The notes beneath the pieces were generated by a model. It was given only the letters and a program-made list of their open reading frames with translations. It was not told where the DNA came from and ran no database searches. Both the position numbers and the translations under genes were made by a program. Below, piece by piece: positions 1 through 7,278 of a DNA stretch of 64,000 bases. The first letter of the stretch is position 1; each line of letters starts with the position of its first letter. Origin of the DNA: Algoriphagus sp. A40 (lineage in GTDB: Bacteria > Bacteroidota > Bacteroidia > Cytophagales > Cyclobacteriaceae); contig NZ_MUNY01000059.1 in the NCBI RefSeq assembly GCF_002002735.1, positions 234,407-298,406 of the forward strand. Direction: 5' to 3'.

Positions 1-2
1 TC

Positions 3-1964
3 GCCATAGGTCTGGTCGTCGATGACGCGATTGTGGTCGTGGAAGCCGTAATGCACAACATTGAGCATGGCATGAAGCCCAAAGAAGCTACCCAAAAAGC
101 CATGAAAGAAGTGGGTGGCCCGGTAGTTGCCATCGCCTTGATTCTCGCAGCAGTTTTCGTTCCAGTTGCCTTTGCTGGAGGAATCACCGGAAGGCTTTAC
201 CAGCAGTTTGCGATTACGATTGCGATTTCGGTATTGTTCTCTGCATTCAACGCATTGACGCTTAGTCCAGCGCTTTCAGCCATTATTTTGAAGCCCAAAA
301 AAGAATCCAAAGGGCTGCTCCAGCGCTTCTTCAATGCCTTCAACCGTGGCTTTGATAAATTTACTTTAGGATACACCGGAATTGCCGGTGCAGTAGCCAA
401 AAAGTCGATCCGATCACTGATCATTATCGGTTTTGTAACTGGAGGAGTTGTACTTCTTAACGGTGGAATCCCAAGCGGATTTGTCCCGGAGGAGGACGAA
501 GGCTACTTCCTAATCAACGTGCAACTTCCTGATGCGGCTTCTTTGGAACGCTCAGATGAAGTGGCGAAAAAAGTAGAGGCAATTCTGGGAGAAAAAGAGG
601 AAATCGAATTCTCTACCATGGTTTTGGGCTATAGCTTGCTTACCCAATCCTATTCTACCAGCAATGCCTTCGTGTTCGTTTCCCTGAAACCATGGGACGA
701 GCGAACCAAAACTGCAAAACAGCTGATTCAGGAAGCTAATCAGGCATTTAGAGGAACTGTCACCGAAGCGTCTACTATTGCATTTGGTCCTCCTCCGATT
801 GAAGGTCTTGGAACATCCGCAGGTTTTACAATGCAGCTTCAGGACCGCTCCGGAAATTCGCCACAATACCTGGACGAACAAACTCAGGCTTTTATAGCCG
901 AAGCCAGAAAACGGCCAGAGATTGGGAGTATCTTTTCGCTTTACCGATCCAATGTCCCTCAGAAAAAAATCATCATCGATTTTGACAAAGTCGAAAAACT
1001 AGGCATTGATCTAAGCGAAGTGACCAGTACAATCTCTACCTATTTAGGAAGTGCCTATGTCAACGACTTCAACAGATTTGGCCGACAATACAAAGTCTTT
1101 GTCCAGGCCGAGGGCAAAAACCGATTAGAACCGGATGACCTTGCAAAATATTACGTCAGAAGCAAAGCCGGAGAAATCATCCCCCTCAGCACCATCACCA
1201 CGGTAGAGGACAATGCAGGACCTTCTTATACCAACCGATTCAACATGTATCGCGCTGCGGAAATATCCGGAGCACCAAAGGAAGGATATAGCTCTGCCGC
1301 CGCACTCAAAGCACTGGAAGAAGTAGCTGCCGGCATGCCAAAAGAAATCGGGTATGCCTGGAGTAATATGTCCTATCAAGAAAAAGCTGCGGAAGGTACC
1401 GGAGGCACCATGTTCCTGATGGCCTTGATCTTCGTATTCCTGATTTTGGCCGCACAATATGAAAGTTGGACATTGCCTTTCTCAGTTTTGCTCGGAGTAC
1501 CTGCAGCTATCTTGGGAGCATTCCTGGGACTTTGGCTGGGAGGGCTTTGGAGTGTCAGTTATGTTAACAACGTCTTTGCCCAAATCGGCCTTGTGATGTT
1601 GATCGGGTTGACTGCCAAAAACGCCATCCTGATCGTGGAATTTGCCAAAATGCTTCATGAGGAGCAAGGCAAAACATTATACGAAGCGGCAATGGAATCT
1701 GCCAAGCTCCGACTTCGTCCAATTCTGATGACTTCCTTTGCCTTTATGCTTGGTGTGGTTCCTTTGCTTACAGCAACTGGTGCCGGTGCCGAAGCAAGAA
1801 AAGTAATGGGTATGGCCGTATTCAGCGGAACTCTGATTGCAACAATTATTGGGGTAATCGTGGTCCCTGGCTTGTATGTGTTGATAGAAAGCATGGGGGG
1901 AAAGAAAAATAAACCCATCCCACCTGCATCTCCTGCTGTTTCACCTTCTGAACCGACTCATTGA
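3..1964 (+). CDS. RND multidrug efflux transporter, inner-membrane subunit (AcrB/HAE1 family), 5' end cut by window
   Basis: Proton-driven tripartite efflux pump subunit of the inner membrane. The reading frame is already open at base 3, so the N-terminal part (roughly the first 400 of about 1050 residues) lies outside the window and the gene does not start at the internal GTG at 33. The fragment opens in TM4 with the motif VVDDAIVV, whose two Asp are the AcrB proton-relay pair. The partner Lys of TM10 is present in GLTAKNAIL (codon 1617-1619). The C-terminal porter and docking parts and the last TM helices are complete. The stop is followed after one base by the outer-membrane factor gene, so the two form one operon. 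The substrate cannot be told from sequence. Confidence 0.95.
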   Translation, partial: AIGLVVDDAIVVVEAVMHNIEHGMKPKEATQKAMKEVGGPVVAIALILAAVFVPVAFAGGITGRLYQQFAITIAISVLFSAFNALTLSPALSAIILKPKKESKGLLQRFFNAFNRGFDKFTLGYTGIAGAVAKKSIRSLIIIGFVTGGVVLLNGGIPSGFVPEEDEGYFLINVQLPDAASLERSDEVAKKVEAILGEKEEIEFSTMVLGYSLLTQSYSTSNAFVFVSLKPWDERTKTAKQLIQEANQAFRGTVTEASTIAFGPPPIEGLGTSAGFTMQLQDRSGNSPQYLDEQTQAFIAEARKRPEIGSIFSLYRSNVPQKKIIIDFDKVEKLGIDLSEVTSTISTYLGSAYVNDFNRFGRQYKVFVQAEGKNRLEPDDLAKYYVRSKAGEIIPLSTITTVEDNAGPSYTNRFNMYRAAEISGAPKEGYSSAAALKALEEVAAGMPKEIGYAWSNMSYQEKAAEGTGGTMFLMALIFVFLILAAQYESWTLPFSVLLGVPAAILGAFLGLWLGGLWSVSYVNNVFAQIGLVMLIGLTAKNAILIVEFAKMLHEEQGKTLYEAAMESAKLRLRPILMTSFAFMLGVVPLLTATGAGAEARKVMGMAVFSGTLIATIIGVIVVPGLYVLIESMGGKKNKPIPPASPAVSPSEPTH

Positions 1965-1965
1965 T

Positions 1966-3351
1966 ATGAATAAGTTAATCATACCGATAATCATCCTGTT
2001 GGTTCTTTCCGGCTGTGCCGTTGGACCAAAATATTCCCGACCTGAAACCGTAGAAACGAAAACACCGGTGGGCTATGCTTTTGCTATTACTTCCGCAGAC
2101 TCCATCACCAACCTGGAGTGGTGGGAAGTGTATCAAGACACCGCTTTGCAGTCACTGATTCGATATGCGCTGGATTCCAACCTCAACTTGCTTACAGCTG
2201 TTGCCCGGGTAGAGGAAGCTCAGGCCATTTTGGGTTACAACAAAGCCAACATGGGCCCGGCCTTTGGGGTAAGCGGGGCAGCACGGGCATCTGATTTTGG
2301 TGATCGGGCTTCCGAAGCTGGCGTAGCTTTTAATTCCAACGCCTATTCAGTCTTGGGAAATGTATCCTGGGAAATTGACATTTGGGGAAAACTGAGACAT
2401 GCCAATCGGGCCGCCTACGCGGAATTATTGGCCACTGAGGAAAACCGCAAATCGATCTACATCAGCTTGGTCGCGCAGATTGCTGAGTTGTATTTTAATC
2501 TGAGAGGCCTGGATGAGCGGTACAAAATCACCCAACGAACCTATGAATCCCGACTGGAATACCTTCGTATCATCAATCTGAGATTCGAGCAAGGTGAGGT
2601 TTCTGAATTGGACAAACTGCAGGCCGAACAAATCGCCGCCGATGCCAAGGCCCAAATTTACAGTCTGGAAAGGGGAATCATTTTCGTGGAAAATGCCCTC
2701 AACATTCTCTCCGGAAAACCTTACTCCCCTATCGTAAGAGGCCTTCAAAACAACCAACAATCACTCCCATTGGAGATTCCGAGCGGACTTCCTTCCGAAC
2801 TCCTCACCAGAAGACCAGATATCGTGGGTGCTGAGCAGCTGTTGGTAGCCCAAACTGAGCGGATTGGAATGGCTGTAGCTATGAGATTTCCCACCCTGAG
2901 TCTGACCGGATTTTTTGGTGTCGCCAGCCCGGATATTTCCAAACTCTTTGTACCCAATGCCGTCCTGGGATCAATCACAGGTCAATTGGCAGCTCCGGTT
3001 TTTCAGTTTGGACAAAATAAACGAAGGGTAGAAGCCGAACGCGCTAGAGCAAAGCAGTTTGCCTTCCAATACGAGCAGACTGTAATCGAAGCCTTTGCTG
3101 AAGTGGAAAACTCCCTAGCTGAGATTCGAACTTACACCAATGAATACGAGGCCCGAACCAAGCAAGTGGCAGCCACAGAGAAATCGCTGATGCTTTCCAA
3201 AGCGCTCTATGACAATGGCTATACGTCTTTCTTGCAGGTCTTGGATGCCGAACGCGAGTTGTATTACTCCGAATTTGAAAAATCTCTAGCGTTGGAATAT
3301 CAGCTAACTTCTACCGTGAGGCTGTATAAAGCGCTTGGGGGTGGATGGTAA
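1966..3351 (+). CDS. Outer-membrane efflux channel lipoprotein (OprM/NodT family)
   Basis: TolC-like trimeric outer-membrane channel that completes the RND pump encoded just upstream (one-base gap). It is 461 residues, normal for the NodT/OprM family. The N-terminus is a lipoprotein signal with lipobox LSGC (Cys17) followed by AVGPKYSRP, the classic start of this family. Two outer-membrane efflux repeats follow, including AYAELLATEENR and LLTRRPDIVGAE, the latter the family's conserved TRRPD signature. Expression is probably coupled to the pump gene. A strong hairpin with a T-run lies 40 bases downstream and probably ends the operon. Confidence 0.95.
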   Translation: MNKLIIPIIILLVLSGCAVGPKYSRPETVETKTPVGYAFAITSADSITNLEWWEVYQDTALQSLIRYALDSNLNLLTAVARVEEAQAILGYNKANMGPAFGVSGAARASDFGDRASEAGVAFNSNAYSVLGNVSWEIDIWGKLRHANRAAYAELLATEENRKSIYISLVAQIAELYFNLRGLDERYKITQRTYESRLEYLRIINLRFEQGEVSELDKLQAEQIAADAKAQIYSLERGIIFVENALNILSGKPYSPIVRGLQNNQQSLPLEIPSGLPSELLTRRPDIVGAEQLLVAQTERIGMAVAMRFPTLSLTGFFGVASPDISKLFVPNAVLGSITGQLAAPVFQFGQNKRRVEAERARAKQFAFQYEQTVIEAFAEVENSLAEIRTYTNEYEARTKQVAATEKSLMLSKALYDNGYTSFLQVLDAERELYYSEFEKSLALEYQLTSTVRLYKALGGGW

Positions 3352-3390
3352 ATTGAGTTGACCTAAGACGAAAGACCGGAGACAGAAGTA

Positions 3391-3426
3391 AGAGCCGAGG
3401 GAGAAATCCTTCGGCTCTTTTTTTTT
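3391..3426 (+). terminator. Rho-independent terminator of the efflux operon
   Basis: A 12-bp stem with one mismatch (arms at 3391-3402 and 3409-3420, core AGAGCCGA/TCGGCTCT) is followed by a run of T. It sits 40 bases after the outer-membrane channel gene. Confidence 0.85.
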
Positions 3427-3541
3427 ATCGAAAATATCAAAAAATACCCAGTACTGGGTATTGTGGAGAGAAGGATTTAGGCCGTTATTGAGAAAGAAAG
3501 TTCACCCAAAAGAAACACAAATGCTGCCATTTCTGGCAAAT

Positions 3542-3585
3542 AGGTGCACCAAAGGTGTATAAATAAACAAGTTAGCAGAAATACT
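3542..3585. repeat. Left boundary of the A+T-rich island: repeat and inverted-repeat arm
   Basis: AGGTGCACC at 3542-3550 followed by AAAGGTGTATA resembles the sequence AGGTGCAC at 5333-5340 followed by AACAGCGTATATA, so the island is bracketed by a degenerate direct repeat. The 15-mer GTTAGCAGAAATACT at 3571-3585 is an inverted copy (14 of 15) of the bases at 4230-4244, directly after the first orphan gene. The function is not known; it may be the remains of a recombination site. Confidence 0.5.
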
Positions 3586-3606
3586 AAAACTAAAAACAGA
3601 TAAAAA

Positions 3607-4230
3607 TTGTATTATAAAATTAAAACTCTCGTCGGCGTCCTGATAATTGGAGCAATTGGATCTCTCCTATACGATGTTCTTTTAAAAGACTTTTTCTTCT
3701 TTTTAGGGTCGATTTTCGTTAGTGTCGCCACCTTTATATATAGTGGATATGTCGATCATCTTTATAGCGATGTCGGAAAAGGCGGTTTATTCTTTCAAGT
3801 CTTGCCAGCGGTCCTTATTGTCACGATTATTTTATGCTCTCCATATTATTTTTATAACAAGATAAACCGAGTTTACGCTAAACAGGATAGCCCTGTATTA
3901 GAAACTGGTGGAAAATTTAACCCAATAACTTATTTGGTGCAAAGGAAGAAAAGGATGAATGTATTTATCAGTGTAATGGGAATACCAATAATTATTATAT
4001 ATTCTGATATGTTGATAAAAGAGGTATCGACTATAAAAGCATGTAGAAAAATTGAGAGGAATTTAGACATAATACGACCTCACATTGGAGAAAAAAATTA
4101 TCATATTTTATACAGTGATTATAGACAAATAGACGGTAAATCCAAATTAATTGATCTCATAAATGATATAAATATTAAAGCCAAAAAAGCAGAAGTTGAT
4201 TTACCGGAAATAAATTTACTTGGATTATAA
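3607..4230 (+). CDS. Hypothetical four-TM membrane protein in attC-like cassette
   Basis: A 207-residue protein I do not recognise. Hydrophobic stretches at about residues 7-22, 29-46, 63-83 and 118-137 suggest four membrane helices, followed by a roughly 70-residue charged C-terminal tail that would be soluble. The start is uncertain: the open frame begins with TTG at 3607 and no ATG occurs until Met117, so either TTG is used or the 5' end is damaged. The gene is visibly richer in A and T than the flanking genes. It lies between an inverted repeat (3571-3585 and 4230-4244) and an attC-like palindrome, which suggests it arrived as a mobile cassette. Confidence 0.6.
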   Translation: MYYKIKTLVGVLIIGAIGSLLYDVLLKDFFFFLGSIFVSVATFIYSGYVDHLYSDVGKGGLFFQVLPAVLIVTIILCSPYYFYNKINRVYAKQDSPVLETGGKFNPITYLVQRKKRMNVFISVMGIPIIIIYSDMLIKEVSTIKACRKIERNLDIIRPHIGEKNYHILYSDYRQIDGKSKLIDLINDINIKAKKAEVDLPEINLLGL

Positions 4231-4238
4231 GTACTTCT

Positions 4239-4374
4239 GCTAACAACGACTACACACAATCGGCTCGTTCAGAGTAATTGAACGATTCGTTTTTCATAAC
4301 TTCGTTTCCATTAGCAGATAATTCTCATTTCCAGTCGACGCCGACTGTTGTGAGAGCCGCGAAACGTTGTAAGC
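4239..4374. repeat. attC-like long imperfect palindrome between two orphan genes
   Basis: The outer arms GCTAACAACG (4239-4248) and CGTTGTAAGC (4365-4374) are inverted copies with one mismatch. Further in, CACAATCGGC pairs imperfectly with the segment GCCGACTGTTGTG (4341-4353). The centre holds TTAGCAGA (4311-4318), another copy of the TTAGCAGA/TCTGCTAA motif of the outer arm. The length of about 136 bp, outer arms ending in AAC/GTT and a long folded middle recall integron attC sites. The core does not exactly match the GTTRRRY consensus, and no integron integrase gene is in the window. Confidence 0.5.
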
Positions 4375-4384
4375 AAGCTAAAAA

Positions 4385-5329
4385 ATGAGCATCGTTGAAA
4401 TTGACGAAACAGAAGTAAAAAATTTTCAGAATTTGCTCGAATTTCTGAAAAGGCTATCTCATGATGGGGTGACTCCTCTGATAGAAAAACAAGTGAAATC
4501 AATGCTCGGGTTTTCCTTGAAGTTCTTTTCGCATTTGGTCTTGGAAGACACCTTTCCCGAAATTTGCCGACTGACAATCAATAATAGAATTTTTGGAGAG
4601 AATAGACGTATTAACGAAATTAAGTATTTAAAGTATCCCCCTAATGAATTAGTCAAAAAATACGGACGTTGCAATCAACCGAATGAAAGTGTTTTATATG
4701 GCGCATTTGGTATAATGACTGTCTTAAATGAACTGAAGCCTCGAGTTGGTGACTTAATAACCAAAACGACTTGGCAACTGAAATCTGAACAAACGTTGAA
4801 ATTTTGTCCTATTTTTAGAAATCAACCTGATGGAGACGTTATCAACCCACGGACGTTTGAGATAAATCAAGAGTTCGAAAAGTTGATAAGAGACTATCCT
4901 AAGAATATCAAGTCTCAAATTCTTGACCTAGCCAAATTCATTGCGGACTCATTTTCAAAAAGAATTACTTCAAATAATCATCTTGATTACGTTTTTAGCG
5001 CATACTTTGCTAGCAAGATATTTAATGAATTTGAAAATGGTTCAATTGAAGCTATCTACTACCCTAGTGTTCAGGACAAACTTTCTTTCGAGAATATTGC
5101 AATCAAACCATCATCATTTGATCAAAAATATGAACTAGTGGAAGTTAAGGAAAGTGTCATCACAGTTGATCCAAGAAATGGAAGCCGTGGCTATTTAATG
5201 GATGGACTGACAGAATGTAAATCATTCGACTTCGCTTCAGGCAGAATACTTTGGGACAGCAAAAAATTTTACCAATCAAAAGATAGATTAGAAAAATTGA
5301 TAAGAGAATTTGAATTAAAATTAGAATAA
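4385..5329 (+). CDS. RES-domain-like protein (possible NAD+-degrading enzyme) in attC-like cassette
   Basis: A 314-residue protein that looks like the RES family. Family members with known activity degrade NAD+ and act as toxins of Xre-RES modules. The characteristic residues occur in order: Arg95 in YGRCNQPNES, Tyr105 in VLYGAF, Glu116 in NELKPRVGD, and Ser228 in IYYPSVQD. The segment NELKPRVGD resembles the ExRP..GD stretch of RES proteins. It is longer than the usual RES toxin (about 150-230 residues), with about 55 extra N-terminal residues. No Xre antitoxin gene is next to it. The gene is A+T-rich and lies between two attC-like palindromes. The family call comes from motif order only; activity is untested. 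Confidence 0.55.
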   Translation: MSIVEIDETEVKNFQNLLEFLKRLSHDGVTPLIEKQVKSMLGFSLKFFSHLVLEDTFPEICRLTINNRIFGENRRINEIKYLKYPPNELVKKYGRCNQPNESVLYGAFGIMTVLNELKPRVGDLITKTTWQLKSEQTLKFCPIFRNQPDGDVINPRTFEINQEFEKLIRDYPKNIKSQILDLAKFIADSFSKRITSNNHLDYVFSAYFASKIFNEFENGSIEAIYYPSVQDKLSFENIAIKPSSFDQKYELVEVKESVITVDPRNGSRGYLMDGLTECKSFDFASGRILWDSKKFYQSKDRLEKLIREFELKLE

Positions 5330-5332
5330 AGC

Positions 5333-5472
5333 AGGTGCACAACAGCGTATATAACTTATGGCGGTGAAAGAGGTAAATTCAAGCTTTGAGCATTTAAGTA
5401 AGTTTGTTGTAAACCGACAACCGACAAGAAAGTGCTTCGAAAACCGTCACAAGTCATATACACAAAACGTTA
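5333..5472. repeat. Second attC-like long imperfect palindrome after the RES-like gene
   Basis: The left arm at 5339-5365 (core GTATATAACTTATGGCGGT) and the right arm at 5443-5470 (core ACCGTCACAAGTCATATAC) are inverted copies, with about 18 of the first 21 inner positions paired. An inner TTCAAGC (5379-5385) can pair with GCTTCGAA (5434-5441). Size (about 135 bp) and position directly after a single gene match the first palindrome, but the primary sequence differs, as is usual for attC sites. The outer end reads AACGTT. Confidence 0.5.
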
Positions 5473-5506
5473 AAAACCATCAGAAAAAGTATATTTTAAA
5501 CCCAAA

Positions 5507-5540
5507 AAAGAGCTGAAGTTCATCCCTTCAGCTCTTTTTC
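5507..5540. terminator. Bidirectional hairpin terminator closing the island
   Basis: A perfect 9-bp stem GAGCTGAAG/CTTCAGCTC (5510-5518 and 5526-5534) has an A-run on the left and a T-run on the right, so it could stop transcription from either side. Confidence 0.75.
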
Positions 5541-5560
5541 ATTTTCATTAATTCCTAATC

Positions 5561-5713
5561 TTAAGCCGTCTCCAAGGTCTTCTTCGACTTTCGATAGAGA
5601 TGATCACTTAGAATATTCCTTCTGGCAAAGCGGTAAGCATTGTCGGCATTGGTAAACCTATTAGGGAATATCTCCAGCTCCAATACTTGATACTTGTTTA
5701 ATTTTGCAATAAA
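5561..5713 (-). pseudogene. Possible 3' remnant of a gene (about 50 codons)
   Basis: On the minus strand a frame is open from 5713 to a TAA at 5561-5563 and encodes a basic peptide including PNRFTNADNAYRFARRN. There is no ATG near its upstream end; a TGA at 5714-5716 closes it. The amino-acid composition looks protein-like, so it may be the tail of a gene destroyed when the island was inserted. I do not recognise a family. The rest of the 5330-5816 interval holds only the second palindrome, the terminator and the CAP gene leader. Confidence 0.25.
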
Positions 5714-5816
5714 TCATAAAATTTTGCAAACCCAAAAAAGGCGCTTATTTCTCTGACAACCAATATTTTAAGCTACATTTAATTAAATTTTTCAATAAAA
5801 CTAAATCTTAACGAAA

Positions 5817-6359
5817 ATGAAATTAACACTTATAAGTTTAGCTGTCTTTTTGGTTTCAGGTTTATCCTTTTTGACCCAAAACCGATTTGAAGTGGTCAAC
5901 TTAACAGATCAATCAAACGATACCCTCAACATCCAGGAAGTCCTTGACGCACACAATTCCCTCCGGGAAGAAGTTAGTGTGCCGCCATTGGTTTGGTCGG
6001 AGGATTTGGCTAAAGAAGCCCAGAAGTGGGCCAAAAAGGTCGCGAAAATGAACGAAGAGGAAGCTTGGGTTTTGGAGCATTCCGGATCCGGGTTTGGTGA
6101 AAACATTGCGGGTGGATATATCACCGGCGATACTCCTGCCCAGAGAGTGAAGTTGGGTTGGGGCGAAGAAGAAAAAGTGAATTTCGACACCAATACCAGA
6201 AAATGCCTCCCCGGAACTACCTGCGGCCATTACACGCAGATCGTCTGGAGAAATACAACAAAAGTCGGATGTGGAATGGCTGTAAATCCCAATGGTAAAT
6301 ACATTCTGGTTTGCAATTATGATCCTCCTGGAAATTTCAACAATGAACCTGCTTATTGA
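5817..6359 (+). CDS. Secreted CAP-superfamily protein (SCP/PR-1 type)
   Basis: A 180-residue protein with an N-terminal hydrophobic signal (residues 1-19) and one CAP domain. The CAP signatures are all there: HNSLRE (His46), HSGSGFGENIAGG (His88, Glu95), CGHYTQIVW (His138) and VCNYDPPGNF. His46, Glu95 and His138 form the usual metal-binding cavity, and Cys130, Cys136, Cys152 and Cys166 are placed for two disulfides. In domain order and length it resembles plant PR-1 more than the shorter bacterial CAP proteins. The role is unknown; proposed roles for the superfamily include sterol or lipid binding and defence. It is a single gene with its own terminator downstream. Confidence 0.9.
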   Translation: MKLTLISLAVFLVSGLSFLTQNRFEVVNLTDQSNDTLNIQEVLDAHNSLREEVSVPPLVWSEDLAKEAQKWAKKVAKMNEEEAWVLEHSGSGFGENIAGGYITGDTPAQRVKLGWGEEEKVNFDTNTRKCLPGTTCGHYTQIVWRNTTKVGCGMAVNPNGKYILVCNYDPPGNFNNEPAY

Positions 6360-6417
6360 AATTACCTTTCAAAAAATTATACAACAGGGTTCACAGACCA
6401 GATAAGCTTTAAGTCAC

Positions 6418-6449
6418 AAAGGGTGTAGTTGGGCTACATCCTTTTTTTT
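6418..6449 (+). terminator. Terminator of the CAP gene
   Basis: The stem GGTGTAG/CTACATCC (one bulge) is followed by eight T, about 60 bases after the stop codon. Confidence 0.75.
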
Positions 6450-6500
6450 AATCAGTTTCAAAAGCCCTCCATATCCCTTTCAATAGCATTTGACTAAGAA

Positions 6501-6531
6501 TTGAACTCATGCCTTGAATTTCTTACTTTTC
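6501..6531 (+). promoter_or_regulatory. Candidate Bacteroidota promoter of the YdeI-like gene
   Basis: TTG at 6501-6503, a 20-base spacer and TACTTTTC at 6524-6531 match the TTG-N(17-23)-TAnnTTTG pattern with one mismatch. The start codon is 55 bases downstream. Confidence 0.4.
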
Positions 6532-6586
6532 CCAAATTCCACTCTGCCAGAGACCCGATTTTGCGAAACCTAAAAACTCAAAACCT

Positions 6587-7147
6587 ATGAACAGAGAAGA
6601 ACTGTGGCAAGAAGAAATCCATAGCCTACAATCCATTATTGAGAAAGCAGGACTAGAGTCAGCCATCAAATGGGGCATAAAAGTCTACACCTACAAAGGG
6701 AAAAACGTGGTCGCTGCTTTGGGATTCAAAAACTACTTCAGCCTCTGGTTTTACAACGGGGTGTTTCTGTCAGATCCTTATCAGAAACTAGTCAATGCTC
6801 AGGATGGGGTGACCAAAGCCCTAAGGCATTGGCGATTTCAGGATTCCGGGGAAATAGAAGAAGGAAAAATCCTGGAGTACATCCGCGAGGCGATCAGAAA
6901 TGAGGAATTGGGCAAAGTCTGGAAGCCTGAAAAATCCGGAGAATTGGTCATTCCTGAATTCTTTCAGCAAAAGTTGGATGAAGTCGAAGAATTGAATGCC
7001 GCCTTTGAAGCCCTGTCGCCATTTAAGAAAAAGGAATTCATCGAATACTTGGAATCCGCCAAGCGCGAGGCAACCCAAATCGCCCGCATGGAAAAGATCA
7101 TTCCCATGATTTTGGAAGGAATTGGGCTGAATGATAAGTATCGGTGA
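6587..7147 (+). CDS. YdeI/OmpD-associated family protein with N-terminal DUF1801 domain
   Basis: A 186-residue soluble protein. Residues about 15-110 look like DUF1801 (IKWGIKVYTYKGKNVVAAL, then FKNYFSLWF). The last 60 residues match the YdeI/OmpD-associated helical domain (LSPFKKKEFIEYLESAK, then RMEKIIPMILEG). Fusions of these two domains are common in Bacteroidota. YdeI was linked to resistance to cationic peptides in enterobacteria, but no biochemical activity is known for this fused form. The ATG at 6587 is preceded by a TAnnTTTG-like promoter and no gene is close upstream, so it is probably transcribed alone. Confidence 0.8.
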   Translation: MNREELWQEEIHSLQSIIEKAGLESAIKWGIKVYTYKGKNVVAALGFKNYFSLWFYNGVFLSDPYQKLVNAQDGVTKALRHWRFQDSGEIEEGKILEYIREAIRNEELGKVWKPEKSGELVIPEFFQQKLDEVEELNAAFEALSPFKKKEFIEYLESAKREATQIARMEKIIPMILEGIGLNDKYR

Positions 7148-7278
7148 CTAGAATTAGATGATCAGAAATTAAATGGTTGACCTATTGATTTTGAGTTGAA
7201 TAGGTATAATAACTTCCGAAGTTGCACAAGATTGAAAATCCTGACTTCTGTTTACTTTTCCACAAACCAACCCCGTCT

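Noticed and set aside
33..1964. Truncated RND gene as a pseudogene
   Set aside because: The frame is open up to the first bases of the window with the correct TM4 motif, so the gene is simply cut by the window edge.
7222..7278. Upstream TTG start for the M20 peptidase
   Set aside because: It would add 19 residues before a normal signal peptide; the ATG at 7279 is better.
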